This document shows positions 1 to 12,363 of a DNA stretch of 64,000 nucleotides, in pieces. A program made the position numbers and the translations under genes. The stretch is from Heterodera schachtii (lineage: Eukaryota > Nematoda > Chromadorea > Rhabditida > Heteroderidae), in assembly GCA_023374025.1 (NCBI GenBank), contig SIJG01000005.1, forward strand, positions 3,507,966-3,571,965, given 5' to 3'. Numbering within the stretch: the first letter of the stretch is position 1; each line of letters begins with the position of its first letter. The notes beneath the pieces were generated by a model, which was given only the letters and a program-made list of their open reading frames with translations, ran no database searches and was not told the DNA's origin.

Positions 1-271
1 CTCGGACCAGAACCTAGCGAAAATCCTATACAGTATCATATCCTGTCCGGGCTCTAATAGAGCGGAAAACGCATTAGTGATACAATATTTCTCGAAAATA
101 TTAAGATTTTTTGTATCGGAAACAGGATTTTTGAAACCTTAAATTTGATGAAACTTGAAAAATTATTGGTATGCCCATAAAACAGTGACTTTAATCTTAC
201 CTTCCGATTTTTAAAAACGCCTTTAATTGGCCAAATTTTCCAATTTTAAACTTTTTTTCCATGCCTTTTAG
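1..271. other. Window edge, no gene resolved
   Basis: No exon with acceptable splice sites and an open frame was found here. The next exon at 272 needs one base from an upstream exon, so the 5' end of that plus-strand gene most likely lies outside the window. Confidence 0.5.
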
Positions 272-3200
272 GAGGCAATTATCAACATAAGACAGATGAT
301 CAGCAGCGCCAAGAGGAGCAAATTTTACGGCAAACAGCAGATAAAAAAACTGGCACTGGCGGCGAACAATTTGAAACATTACGGTCAAAAATGGTGGGTA
401 ACGAAAAAAACACAAATTGAGTTTTTGTTTTTTGCCATGGCCTTTTCAGTTCCACATTGATCAATTTAAATAATTTTAACACAAAAAAACAAAAAATTTT
501 GAACGGGCTTTCAATTCTATCGTTTTCCTGAACATTCCTCGTTTGGCCAATTTAAAACAGTTCGATGATCCTCTTTCTGGTAAATTTAAATGCTCTCCTG
601 TTTATTGATTGATTATTCAAAAGGCACCCCTTTTGTCGCTTCCTGATCAGTTTTGAGTTCCTGATCCTTCCTGATGTCACTCATTGATTAATTCTGATCA
701 CTCAATGATCCTGACCATGATAATCGGTAATTGTTGCCACCCACTTTTTTTCCCCAAATTTAACTTCACAATCACTCATTGATCAATCCCGAATGATTAG
801 TCACATATTTCCCGTCGCCACTTTTCCGCTTCATTGAAATGATTCCGCTGCATTTGTACACATAAAGCTGCACAAATCAACACCACCAACAACCCAAGTC
901 ACTCAACCAGTCAAAAGCACAGTTAATCAAATTATGTAACTTCGGTTTCAGTGTGTCTTCCCCAACCCCATTAAGCCGACAAAATTCCCATGCTTTTTCC
1001 CTGTCCTATTTATCCCTCCATTCCACGCCACCCGAAAACGGTACTAATTGGAGAGCCATAAAAATTGATCAAAATGGAAGGAGGGAAAAAGCAATGGGGA
1101 GAAGCATAAAGGAAGCAAAAAATGATCGGAACTGACAATGAGGAGAGAAAAAGTGGATGATCAGTGGGAAAAAGGAACAAAAACATTTTCCCATAATTGT
1201 CAAAATCGCTGTAAATTTGTCGAGGTTTGGATTCAGCATTCTCGGAATTTTAAATTTCTTTGATAATTTCAACTTAAATAAGATAAGGTTCCTATTGAGA
1301 CATTTACCGAATGTGATGATGCTCGAGAATTTGTCTTAACTTTTCCTTTATTGTTTTATCTACCGTAGGTCAGACCCTCTCACTTGTACGGTATGCCTTA
1401 AGACCCCTCATTTTTGCTCCGCCCCTTCTTATTTCTTTTCTATCTCCCATCAAGAAATAATCTAGAAATCCCATATTAGCGATTAGCAAATTTTGAAGAG
1501 CATCTTGAAACTCAAAAACAAAAATTGAATTTAAAAAATAATAATATTTTATATTATTTTATTAGTTGTCGTTGATGGAGAATGACATGCATTTGTTGGC
1601 CAAACTGCTCCAACTTGGCGAAACGTTGTGCGAATTGCGCAGCAAACATGAACAGCAGCAGCAGCAGCAGCAACAGCAACAACAAAACCCAATGAAATAT
1701 TGCGATGGCTATGGCGGGGGAGGAGGACAAACGGCTTCAATTTCATCGACAAATTGGGCACAACAAACAGCAGCTGAACGTGATGATTCAGACGGTGATG
1801 TTCATGATGATGATGAGGATGAACAACGACAACAGCAGCAGAAACAGAAGAAAGCATCTTTAGACGGTAATTTTCTGTGCCGTTTTTCATGGCTTCAAAT
1901 CAATATTGCCACAAATTTTAAAACTTTTGGCATGCCCCATACACGAATTTTTTTAAGGCCTTGAGTTTCAATTACCAATTTTTTAGGCACCATTGGAAAT
2001 TATATAAATTTTCCTGAAATTAATTAAAAAACATTTTTACTAGAAAAATTTTGAAATTAAAAATTTCAATTATTTGTCGAACCGAAGAAATGAGACAATT
2101 TTATTTATTGTTTATTAATTATTTTTTTTAAATAATTTTCTGTTTTTAAATTTTTGTGAGCATTCATTTATTGGGCCATACTTAAATTTAATTCTTGTTC
2201 AAATTACATTAATTAATGTGTTTGTTTTAAAGATGAGGAGGCCGACGTTATTGGTGACGCGTCGGCGCCACGTTCTTTGCTGCACCGGGCGCGCCAGCAC
2301 CGGCGCAGGGCGCCGCTGCCGCCCGAATTTGGTAATTAGAAATGGGATTTTTAGCTTCTTAAAAACCGAAAACAAATAATTGTTGCTAAAAGCTAAAAAA
2401 GTGCTAGATAAATGCTAAAAAGGTTAGACAAAAACACGTAAAAATTGCTGATAGCTTTTTTGCTCATTTATGCTAAAATATGGATCAAATTTCTTTTAAA
2501 TTAATTTTTTTTTTTAAATTTACCCATTTTGTCATAGGTATTTAATTTTCTTGAATGTCAAATAACTTTTAATTATTTGCTAATTACCTATTCCAAAAAC
2601 TAATTAGGCCGAGCATCTGCTGCCGCAGTGACTCGTGTGTATTTGGCAGGGGAACAGCACACAAACGATGCCAACCGACGACCGGGAGTGCCGCTTGGCG
2701 ATGCCGTCCGCTCTGATCAGGAAGACAATGACGAGGAGAGGGAGGAGGACGATGACCATATCAGCCCAAATGTGCAGTATTTTTCGCGTAAAAACTCGGT
2801 AAGAAACTAAACACTGATTGATCACTCTAATCAGCGTTTATTTTAAAAGTTTTAGCTATTAAGTAATTAGTGTCCTTGCTTAATAATTTTATTTTAATTA
2901 TTGCTGATCATTTTAAGTAAATTATAAAAAAGCAATTAGTAAATTCATTTTTCCCTCTTTAATTGCCTCTCATAATTTTTGATCATTAATCCATTTCACT
3001 TTTTTCTCTATTTTCTGATCGTTTATCTAGTATTTCTATTTGTGATATGCTGCTGATCACTTTTCCTCAATTTATAGCAAGAATTGGCATTTTATTGATA
3101 TTTTTCACAGGTTCTTCGCATTCCCATCCCACCACGTGCCAGCAATCGCAATTTTGGGAGACCAAAGGTAGAAAAGTCGGGCCAAATCTTATACCTTTTA

Positions 3201-3936
3201 GCAACAACATTTTAAATTTTGAATTTAAATTTAATTTTCTAAATTTAATTTAAAAAATTTTAAAATATTATTACCGTTTTTAAAAGGAAATTTTTAATAA
3301 ATCTATTCAATTTTCGTTAAAAATTCAGATTTATTTAATAATGTAAAAAGCACTGCAAAATGCCAATGTTTTCAGTTCCACCAACGGCTGAACAGCTCCA
3401 ACTTCTCCTCCTCATCACCATCTTGCTGTGCCGGAACTGCTGCTGGGTCATCGCCTCTTGTGATGATGGCGGCACACACAAAAATGCTCTCCTCCGCCGC
3501 CCCGTCGCCGCCGTCACATTGTGCCGCAGCCGCCAGTGCCGCTCACCACCATCACAACGGCACCGCTCCGCCGCCGCCGCCGCCTCCATCAACAATTGTT
3601 GAAACGGATTTGCTGATGATGGATTCAGGCCACTCGTCCGCTTCGTCCGAGGCGGATCCGCAGCAGCACTCGCCGCCCGGCGCGCCTTCCTCCCGCTTCT
3701 CCACCTTCTCCTCCTCATTGTCCACCGGGTCGGCATCGTGCCGTTCGCTGTTTGGCGTTGCCGCGCTGGCGGACGCGGCTAAGCGGACCAAGTCGGAGGA
3801 GCGTCGCGCGGACGGCAGTCGAGGCGGCTCCGCCGCGGAGCGATGCGCGGGCGTAGCAGAAACAGAAAGAGCGGTGCTAGACGGATGGAAGACAAATTGC
3901 AACGTCAAAAACAACAAAAGCAGCTTTTCTGACTGA
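272..3936 (+). CDS. LURAP1/FAM89-like leucine-rich adaptor protein, 5' incomplete
   Basis: Six exons join in frame: 272-393, 1566-1866, 2233-2331, 2608-2798, 3111-3167 and 3376-3936 (TGA). Intron phases agree at every junction, with acceptors such as ttttag, attag, tttttcacag and gttttcag, and GT donors. The junction of the first two exons reads LRSKM-LSLMENDMHLLAK, then LLQLGETLCELRSK. This resembles, from memory, the LRKEM-x2-L-x3-DM-x-LL-x2-L helix of the LURAP1/FAM89 leucine-rich adaptors, which act in cytoskeletal or NF-kB signalling. The rest is low complexity: a run of about ten Gln, an Asp/Glu stretch, a basic patch, a Pro run and a Ser-rich tail. No membrane segment or signal peptide is seen. 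Exon structure is well supported; the family assignment is tentative. The first intron is about 1.2 kb. Confidence 0.6.
590..800. repeat. TGATC/TGATT-rich intron segment
   Basis: Within the first intron the words tgatca, tgatcc, tgattga and attgatc recur every 10-20 bases. Similar clusters occur at 2810-3060 and 3945-3985 in and just after the same gene. No coding potential or RNA fold was recognised. Confidence 0.4.
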
Positions 3937-4500
3937 TTGCGCAATGATCAAAGAATATATTGATTGATTATTGATTGATCAGCGTCTCCGTTACATTTAA
4001 TTTTGTATTTTCAAAAAGACTGATAACCAAACTTTGAACACAATAATCATTTCGCAAATTTCGCCTCCTTTACTAGTTTTTCTCAGGTGCATGACGTTTG
4101 CCCAAAAAATCTTTAGAAAACTTATTTTGATAAGAAAATTTCACGAAAAATTTTGAAAAATAAAAAAATTCTTCCAAAATTTTAAGGAATTTTAATCTTT
4201 TATAAAGAAATTTTCTCTATTTTTTTAACTTTTTGTTTTAAAAAAAATTCGGGGAAATTATATGGAGGGGAGGGGTGGAACGAGCTGATGGGTTTGACCA
4301 ACAACGTTCAAAAAATGTTCTTATAACATTTACTAAGTTTTTCAATTTAAAAATTTATGTTGCTTCTGAATTTGGGATTAATTGGATAATTAGAAGAAAT
4401 CCATTAATTGTTAACACATTTTATCTCGATTTGGCATACAAAAGCATATCTAAAAAAAAAAAACACAATTATGCTAAATGCCGATTCAAAAAGCAATCAA
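3937..4500. other. AT-rich intergenic DNA
   Basis: The region lies between the stop of the plus-strand gene and the convergent minus-strand gene. An AATAAA-like signal occurs near 4160. The plus ORF at 4275-4589 has no splice or start support. Nothing else is recognised. Confidence 0.5.
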
Positions 4501-5583
4501 TCAAAAATCGTCAGATATCAGTGGCAGAATCTGTTCAGTGTCGGGAAAAGCCAAGGGACAGAAAAGGAACAATGCAACAAATAAAATAAAAGTTACAATG
4601 CTTAAACGGATCAGCATGCATATGAAAAAGCCCACATTGTTTAAATTGTCCAAAAAAGATAAATCGGGCGGCGCATAAGCAAAATAAAAAATGATCAGCG
4701 CTTTGCTTATAGCCACACAAATTTCGCGCATTTCTGAATTGGCTTTTCGTCTCTTTTTTATTCGCTCCGTTTGTTTTCGGATCTGTTCATCACCATATCC
4801 ATTATCATTATTATCATTAGCATTGTCCATACGCTTTGGTCGCCTTCTTCTTTTCTCTCCACTGCTTAGGCTTTTTGCTGAAAAATGGAAAATTAAATTG
4901 TTGAACTAATTGGATTAGTTAGTTGATAGGATGGATTTTAATTGGAATTATTCAAATTCCCGAGGCTTTTAAAATTTTGGTAAATTGAAACTCCGAAGCT
5001 CAAAAAATTATAAAAACGGAGTTGTGGAGTTTAAAAAAATTTCATCTGCTTTGTTGACAAATGGAAAGGCTTTTGAAAACAAATTAATAACATTAAAATT
5101 TAATTATATTACTTTTGGATTGAATTAAAATAAATAAAAATTTTAAATTTAAAACTTCAATACTTTTAATGAATTGAGAAATTATCCGCCTTCCCGCAAT
5201 AAACTGTTTCAGCATCGTCTCAATGTTTTCTTCATTTTTGTAGCTAAGAATTGAAAATTTTTTGATTTTTTCAAGAATAGTTTTTGTATCAATGATCGGC
5301 TTTTCATTTGATACAAAAGTTTTCAAATTTCCCAATGTTTCTTTATCATTGAGAAATATTTTCAGCATATTTTCGTCGTTTTCCAACTGTTTACAGATGT
5401 TTTTGTGTAGTTTTCCAACATTTTCATCCGATTTAAATCCAAATTTGGTAACACACAAAATGCCTAAGGCACGCTTTTCCCACCATCCAATTTCGTAATT
5501 GGCACTATCAATTTTTCCTGCTTTTATCATTTCATTGAATGATGATGCCGAGTCCACCAATTTAGTGGCCAATTTGAAGTAAT
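4501..5583 (-). CDS. Membrane protein of unknown family, last two exons
   Basis: Exons 5583-5164 and 4877-4501 join in phase 1 (donor GTATTGAAG, acceptor TTTTTCAG). The upstream exon begins after TTGATAG in phase 1, so a 5' part is missing. The first exon encodes about 139 soluble residues starting DYFKLATKLVDSA, with many Asn, Lys and Glu. The second starts KSLSSGEKRRRRPKR, a strongly basic patch, then an Asn/Asp stretch. Two hydrophobic segments follow (around AISKALIIFYFAYAPP and MLIRLSIVTFILFVALFLF), and the protein ends ISDDF. No family is recognised. It could be a secreted or surface protein anchored at its C-terminus. The region 5600-7600 was searched for a start exon without success. 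Confidence 0.5.
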
Positions 5584-7520
5584 CTATCAATGTGAATTGG
5601 CAATTAATCAAATGCAAAATTTAAAAAAAATTATTTAAATTCATTTTTACCAGTTTTGGAATGCATTTTTTAAAATTTGATATGCTTTGACTGCTTTTGC
5701 TTGATAAAAGCATCACAATACTAAAAAGTGTTTTTTGCGGTAAATTGAAAAAAAGCATTTTTATAATTTGAGCTGAAATTTTTTAAATTAATAAAACAAT
5801 TAAAATAAAACTGAAATCGCATCGAAAATTTTCCAAATGATCTAAAATAAAATTTCGGGGTCAAATATAAGCAAATTTTTGAAGATCTCGATTATAAAAG
5901 CCCTACTTTTGTATATTATAGAACAAAACAATTGTAACAACAATGTTTATCAATTATTTTCAATATTCCTACCATTTTGAGTGTTTGGATGAAACAATTT
6001 TCTATTTTATAATTTAGGCCGAAAATTCACTACTCAATTTGCGCCAAAATGACAATTTGTGTATTTTTATGCCAATAGGCACCGGCAGGGGAGAAATCGG
6101 AAAATTTTGACTAGAACTGATTTTATGTAAAAATAATCATTTTAATCGTTTTTAGGTTTCATATTTAAAGAAATTTATGAAATTTGTTGGTTTTTGAAAG
6201 TTCTATGCGATCTGTGAACTGGAAAATCGCACCAATAAGGCAATTTTATTATAAGTTTACTTGTAACCAAAATCGAAGAAATGGGCTAAATAAGCTGCCG
6301 GGTCAAATGAAGAGTGAAACTTAGAAATAAGGACATTTTAAATTTTTAAGGTATGGTCCATCAAAATAAGCATAAATGCAATCTCTGAATAAATTATTTA
6401 TAAATAAAAATAAAAAATTCTAAATATTATTCAAATAAACTGTGGTATTTTTTTAGCTAAAATTATTCTTATTATTATTACATTTGTGAATCATTGATCT
6501 GCCATATTGATTTCAAAAATGAAAACGCAAAAAAAAAAAATGAAAAATTAATTTGACAGAGAGATATAAATTTGTACAATTTGGTTAGTCATTAAAAAAT
6601 TTTTATTATAATTTTAGTGAAAATTGTTCGCTAATTAATTGTCAATTTTGCCATTTCATCACAATCACTGAAAGGAAAGTTTAATTTTATAAGCTTTTTC
6701 GACAAATTTGTTTTCATCTATCTGAATATTATTTCTCAAAAGTTTGGTTATAAAATTTCAAAAAACTAATTGCTTCTGAAAAATAAAGTTATAATTAGAG
6801 ACCAACTTTTGAGGCGTATGCCTTTTTTTCTGCGCAAAGTTTCGATATATTCAGCATAAATAACACATTTTCCTCTTGGTTTGAGGCTTCTACATTGGGC
6901 CTCGGAATGCCATGCCATTCCTAATACAAACAAGCTTATGATGTATTCGATAGCTCTAAGAATTTTTTGTTTAAATTTAGAATTACAAAAAAAATTCTTT
7001 GAGTTTCAATGGACAAAAAATTCTGACTCGACTTTTGTGAAATTTTGTAACAATAACTTTTTTCTACTTTTGTAAAAATAATTTTGAAAATAATGTTCTG
7101 ATAGAGAACATTTGTTCCTATTGAATGAAAATTAATTGGTTGAATCTGAAGCAAAGTTATAAATTTATATGTACATTTTTAAACCTTGGCTTAATCTCTC
7201 TTGTGAGAGCCTCATTTTACACGGATTTACATTTATTATTTAATATTCTTGTAAAAGCTGCAGAATTTAAAAAAAAATAGGATAGAAATTATGTAAGAAA
7301 ATATTTATAAATCAATGGGAAAAAACCAAAATTTTTTACTCAAATAAAAACACTCATGGTTGAGGATTTCCAAAAATCGTACATTTCTTTCGGAAAACAA
7401 AAATGAGTCAGTGAAACAGCATTTTCAAAAATAAGATTCTGTAGCATGTTGTTTGAAATTAATCAGTTTTTAGGAAAGTGTTTAAGCTTTTGGTAAATTT
7501 AAAAATAAGCAAAATTTGAA
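5584..7520. other. Gene-poor AT-rich DNA
   Basis: Very AT-rich with no convincing exon. A degenerate copy of a dispersed short GC motif (tgccaataggcaccggcagggg) lies near 6070. The ORFs at 6881-7154 on both strands lack start or splice context. Confidence 0.5.
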
Positions 7521-7529
7521 AAAGCCAAA

Positions 7530-7870
7530 CATTTACTCAATGGGAATACAGTAGGTTTCCTTACCGACCACCAATTACCGTATAAAATTTCAGTCACCCT
7601 ACTACCGTTTCTCATATTCAAAAAAACATAATTTCGCTGACGCATTTTCCACTGACAGAAATAATTTTTCCAATTCGCATTTTCCTAACAACCCAATCCA
7701 AATTTATACGAACAAATTTGGTAAAAAAAATAAACAACAGTATGACAAAGAGCTGTAAAAAAAAAATTTGGTATTTAGAAATGAGTTGGCGCAACATATT
7801 GTAGTTTTGTAGAGTCCATTTCAAATGTTGTGCCAAACTCATCGATGAAAACCCAAAAATTTTCCCGAAT
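7530..7870. repeat. Flank shared with 19685-19960 (downstream end of gene duplication)
   Basis: The stretch from gggaatacagtaggtt to the atgagttggcgcaacatattgtag block has a recognisable copy at 19685-19960, in the same position downstream of the paralogous gene. The minus ORF here is open in this copy but broken in the other, so the conservation is of DNA and not of a protein. Confidence 0.65.
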
Positions 7871-7952
7871 TTTTTTCTGAAATTTCACATTTTCTCGTAA
7901 TTTTCACAAACACGGCATTCCACCCAGTCCAACTCGATACATAATAATCCAA

Positions 7953-10900
7953 CTAATTAAAATATTCGAATTGGTTGTCATTCCAACGCTCTCTCCATGC
8001 TTTGTTCCGTTGATCTTCATCCCATGGAATATGAGTGATTTTATCTTGGTTAGAAGGTTCCCAAAGCTGATCCATGCGGTCTTGCTGCTCACTTTCCATC
8101 TTTTTTTTTAGGTTTTGCTTTTTGATTTTCCTTTCATAAGCACCGAGTGAGCTTGGCGTTCCGTTGTCAAATGTACCGGATGACGTTGGCGTCCCGTCAA
8201 AACCTTAAGCACATTATTACTGGGCATGAATTATCTTTTTCTTGATCTCCCAGAACTTGCCTGAAAGTACAAAATTTTTTTAAAATTAAGCTAATTTTGG
8301 ACCTAAAACTTTTCTTGTTAAAGCGTTAAAAGCCTAATAACTTTTTTTAGCTTTTTATCCTAAATTTCTTTACCGAGTATAAAATATCCCCCCCCCCCCT
8401 TTTAAGAAGGACTTTTCCCATTTTTCAAAAATATTCCTCTAAAAATAGGTTCTTTTTGTAAACAAAATTCATTTTATAGAAAATTATGATAGAAAAAAAT
8501 ATTTATTTATATTAAATTTAAGTTAGAAAAATAAAAAACATTTAAACCCCTATTTTAATGTCCATATTTGGGTGTTTAAACGCCAAAAACAAAGCAATAC
8601 GACTAGCCTAAACCATAGTTATTACCCATACCTGCATATATTTATGTTGATTGGTGTCCAAGCCCAACCCCATTTACCGTATGACGTTCTGTAGGAACTG
8701 TCACTTCCGTATGAGTTACGGTAACCCGCTGATTGTCTTTCTTGGTGATCATTAATTCTATCAAGCATCATTTGACTCTTGAGCGAGTGCCGTTTCTGAC
8801 TCGGCTCTTAAAAATTGTTTAGCTTCAATTATTTTGCACATAAAATTTTGATTAATAATTGTGCAATAATCATTATTAAAATATGTGAAAATTATTTTGG
8901 CATGGAAAACATTATTTAAATTGAAGAAAAAAGTTCCTATACATAGCAGACAATTTTTTCTTTTTTACAATTTTCGACTAAAATAACAAACTTTCAAAGC
9001 AATGCCTACCTGCCTTTCTAAAAAGCGTCAAGAAAAAAGAAATTGAGAGCAAATTTTTGTATAACTGAAGCCATGTAACCAATTGGGGAAGGGGGAAAAT
9101 TTTTTCAAGGAAAATATAAAATGCATTTTTTGAAAAAATAATTTATTCAACCAATTTGGTTCAAATCCGGCAACACTTATTGGCACGGCACTGCAAGACG
9201 CTTTATTTCTTTAAATTTAAACTAAAAAAGTGGTCACTTTCTGGCAAAATGCTGCTAAAAATGAGCTTTTCGCAAGGCGCCTATAATTTTTGAAAAATTA
9301 CAGCAGAAAAAAAATTCTTGGAGAAAAAGGCCTAAATATTCGGATTTCCAAACCTTTTTTTGTTTTGGAGGCGTAGCCAGACCCTTGGCTTTTTTTGGGG
9401 GGCGGGGCGGCTGAAGTCAAAAATTCGATTTTCGGGGTGTATTTTCCTTTTTTGATTCGATTTTTAGGGGTGTATTTTTCTTTTTTTGAAATCCCGAATT
9501 AGGGGGATTTTACAAAATTTTTAGCCGTTTTTCGCCAAAAAATACTTTTTTTTTGCCATTTTTTTCTCCATTTTTTCAAAAATATGGTAAAATGGGGGTC
9601 GGGCGGTGCCGTTAGGCGCCGCCGGGAAATTTTTTTTGAATATTTTAATGCAATTTTGTTAAGAAAATTGCTTAAAATTTCAAAAAAACACTGAAAATTT
9701 TTAATTTTTTTGGGTTTCGGGGGGGGGGAGGGGCTTTAGCCCCCTCAGCCCCCCCTTGCTTATGCCCTTGCGAGCCTGTATACCTGTGAAAGGTACCCAG
9801 GTGTCCGTGGGATTTCCGAATGAAACTTGGTGGGTGGATAGAGCATCCATGGTTCTTAAGAAAATTGGTTTTTTTTTTTTTTTTGCCAAATGAGAACGAG
9901 TGCCGAGTTATAACGTGTCAGTTTTTTTAGGGGCTGCTTGTGCCCGTTCCGTTCAATGTACTCGGGGGTTGGGTTATGGTATTCCTACGATGGAAATTGC
10001 GTTATATTATTTCCTGTTCATTATTTCCGCTTCAAATTCTTTCCATAAATTACCTTTTGCGTCACTTTTTCGTCCTTTGATGATGACTGTCTTTTGAGAA
10101 ACGACTGATTATTTAGGGAATAGACGGTATCTAAAAATAATAATTTACCCAGCCATTCAGAAATTTCTCCTTTCCCCTTCGCTACGACCCCCCCCCCCCC
10201 CCCGGCGGCTCCCGGACAATCGGACCAAGTGGACATTCCGACATTGGACAATCCGACAGTGAGGTCAGTCGGACAGAGGTGGACGATCGGGCAGAGGACA
10301 ATCCGACAGTAAAATACACAAAAGATATGAAAATGCCGTCATTGAAGAGGATCGATTGTGCCATAACCCACAGGACGGTATTCATGTGCGAGGAATGGCA
10401 AGAAAAAGCGCTTATATTCAACAAAATGTGCAGCCGTCGTTTACAAAATGCCAAACCATTTGCAACGAAATAATTTTTTAGACTCGGTTTACCTCAGTTG
10501 GGCCCCGGCACGTTTGGGCCCCAGCGGGGTTTTGGCTATAACTTTTTTCTTTGCAAACCAAATCCAACAATCTTTGTATCATTCGATAGCACTAACTGTC
10601 CTCTATTAGTCTGAAAAAATCTGAAAAATTTCATTAAGGTTCAAAAAAGTTATGACCAAAAAACTTCAAAAAACCAGATTTTCCAACCTTTTTGGTCATA
10701 ACTTTTTTGAACCTTAACGAAATTTTTTAGATTTTTTTAGACTTTTTTGGATTTGGTTTGCAAAGAAAAAAGTTATAGCCAAAACCCCGCTGGGGCCCAA
10801 ACGTGCCGGGGCCCAACTGAGCGAGTCCGTTTAGACTACATTCACACTTTTTTTATTTGCCTAAATTCTTTTTTATTGATATGGCACAATCGGTCCCCTT

Positions 10901-11012
10901 CGGCGACGGCATTTTCTTATCTTTTTGTGTATTTTACTGTCGAAATGTCCACTATCGGGTTGTCCACTGTCCAATTGTCCAGTCACGCCCCCGGCTGACC
11001 CCCTTTGGGAGC

Positions 11013-11049
<37 letters not shown>

Positions 11050-11452
11050 CGACTCCCACCCTTTTTCATGTAAGGATTCTTTTTTCAAAGTTTTAGAAAA
11101 AATTAAGAGCAATAAAAAAAGGAAAATAATCGCGGAATAGAATTTAATGTATAAACAATAATCATAGAACTTATTCATTTTTACCATCAAAACATTGCTT
11201 TCTTCCCGAGGGATGTCTGGACAGTGCCGGGGGATGCTCAGCAGAATTGACCCGGTTTTTTGAGGGGTTTCGTCGTTTTTTCGGTGTGCTGTTGGCCCTT
11301 CGCATTTGCGCCGGCGGCGTTGCCGATGCGCGTCGATGGGGCAAACTCTTTGAACGCTCAATTTTGGAAGGTTTGGAGCCGCAAAGGCCGCCAAATGAAT
11401 GGCCAAAAAGAAATGAAGCGACAAAAAAGAGCAAAAGCTGGCGCAATAGCAT
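7953..11452 (-). CDS. Secreted Ser/Arg-rich protein, paralogue 1 (exon 2 broken)
   Basis: Exon 1 is 11452-11185, exon 3 is 8806-8678 and exon 4 is 8203-7953 (TAG). All junctions are phase 1. Exon 1 encodes a signal peptide (LLRQLLLFFVASFLFGHSFGG) ending at GGLCGSKPSK, then the 14-3-3 consensus-like RSKSLP and basic SPxR repeats (RRASAT, RRANSTPKKRR). Exon 3 is Ser/Tyr-rich (SYGSDSSYRTSYG). Exon 4 has GTP-rich repeats, then MDQLWEPSNQDK and ends NDNQFEYFN. The exon 2 found in paralogue 2 is frameshifted and interrupted here (9784-10130). Because exon 2 is flanked by phase-1 introns, skipping it keeps the frame, giving about 215 residues. The homologous ATG is at 11452, one codon inside the open frame. 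Likely extracellular; function unknown. Confidence 0.65.
9360..9760. repeat. Low-complexity repeat with GGCGCCGCC motif
   Basis: Contains cggcggtgccgttaggcgc, one copy of a dispersed hairpin motif also seen near 6075, 23740, 28835, 46745, 46880, 48855 and 57185. It also contains the phrase agacccttggctttttttgg, repeated near 41374. Runs of T and G surround it. Confidence 0.5.
9784..10130 (-). pseudogene. Dead copy of exon 2 of paralogue 1
   Basis: The acceptor TTTTTAG before ATACCG and the donor GTATACAGG are both kept. Compared with the intact exon at 22811-22590, one base is missing after the AGACAG block. In-frame stops follow, and about 150 bp of a palindromic transposon is inserted at 9791-9941. 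Only the first dozen codons (TVYSLNNQSFLKRQ) keep the right frame. Confidence 0.7.
9791..9941. mobile_element. Truncated palindromic MITE, one arm
   Basis: The segment gtacccaggtgtccgtgg, then tggtgggtggatagagcatcc and gttcttaagaaaa, matches the left arm of the full element at 60475-60745. It lies inside a dead exon and is absent from paralogue 2. Confidence 0.7.
10207..10987. mobile_element. Foldback element F1, arms of GGACAATCCGACA words
   Basis: The left arm (10207-10330) repeats ggacaatcggac, ggacattccgaca and ggacaatccgacag. The right arm (10880-10987) is its inverse (tgtccactgtccaattgtcc). The inner arm sequence aaaatacacaaaagatatg...cgattgtgcc is also inverted on the right. The flanking 8-mer CCCCCGGC is present on both sides (10199-10206 and 10988-10995), although it abuts a C run. 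Element 10485-10829 is nested inside. It lies in intron 1 of paralogue 1. No transposase is seen. Confidence 0.65.
10485..10829. mobile_element. Palindromic MITE nested in F1
   Basis: A near-perfect inverted repeat: the left arm starts CGGTTTACCTCAGTTGGGCC and the right arm ends GGCCCAACTGAGCGAGTCCG. An exact 8-bp target-site duplication TTTAGACT lies at 10477-10484 and 10830-10837. The arms contain ggttttggctataactttttt in inverted copies. No coding capacity. Confidence 0.8.
11015..11048. repeat. Poly-G run of about 34 bases
   Basis: An uninterrupted G run just right of F1; C runs lie left of F1 at 10188-10203. Its length may be imprecise because such runs sequence poorly. Confidence 0.9.
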
Positions 11453-12363
11453 CAATTCTTAATTGACTTAATTGGTCTTTAAAAATGTGGGACAGATTTT
11501 AATTTTAAGAATTTCTTGGATTTAAAAATTAGAAATTTCAAAATTCTATTAGAAACTAAAGCCCTAATTTGTTTTTTGTCAATTTATTTTAAATGATTTC
11601 TTTAAATGAAATTTTCTATCGGATATTTAAATAATTAATTTTTATAATTTAATTATTAAAATTAATTTTAATTAAATAAAAAGTTTAATAAAATTTCCTA
11701 GGCTTTTAAATATAAAATTTGATAAAAAATATAAATAGAAGCTGTAAGTAAGACGTAAATTTTTCTTTCTTTCATTAAAATGTAAAATCTGCTCAAGAAA
11801 TGTAAATGATATAATGCACATAAATGGCAATACGATTTTTAATGAGGTGGCATTGATTTTGTAATAATGGCTTTTTTCCCCATTGTTAATTTTTTTTAAA
11901 TTTTTTTTACGTGGATTTATTGCAGAGAATATTAAATGGCATAAGAATTGTACAAAATGTGTCTGTGGTGAAGTTTTCTAAATTCCTAAATCCGCCATCA
12001 GAAAGAAATTAACACGGACTAATTGCAAACGATATTTACATTTATCTGAATAAAAACTTAACGGAAATAAAAATTCAATTTGGTATGAAATCTTCTTTGG
12101 TTTCAAATTTAACAAACAAATACAACAAATTATTTTTTAAAACTTTATAATGTGTATTAGGTTATTTTCGACATTAGTTTTTAAGAATTAGTGTCAAATA
12201 ATCGTGCCAAAATTGGCAAGAAGAAACACTGACAGTAAGTCAAAACAATGCGAACAAATACCTTTTCCAACGTAGAAACACGAGAGGGCATTTTCAAAAC
12301 AATTGACAAGTAATTAAAAGAGCATCAATTAAAATTAATAATAAGAAATGGTCAATACGTTAG
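11453..12363. other. AT-rich upstream region of paralogue 1
   Basis: No exon recognised. Parts, such as the ttcctaggcttttaaa and tttattgcagagaa blocks, are also found upstream of paralogue 2 at 24440-24910. The duplicated unit therefore includes roughly 500 bp of 5' flank. Confidence 0.55.

Noticed and set aside
950..1041. Exon-like plus segment (SSPTPLSRQNSHAFSLSY) with TTTCAG acceptor and GT donor
   Set aside because: It enters in phase 2 and leaves in phase 1, whereas the flanking exons join in phase 0. It cannot be inserted without breaking the gene.
1549..1890. Minus ORF rich in His/Val opposite the polyQ exon
   Set aside because: Shadow of the CAG repeat on the coding strand.
7618..7842. 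Minus ORF with a hydrophobic stretch
   Set aside because: The homologous DNA at 19.7-19.9 kb has stops in the same frame, so it is conserved flank and not coding.
10182..10454. ORFs across the GGACAATCC repeats
   Set aside because: They lie in the arm of foldback element F1 and encode only translated repeat words.
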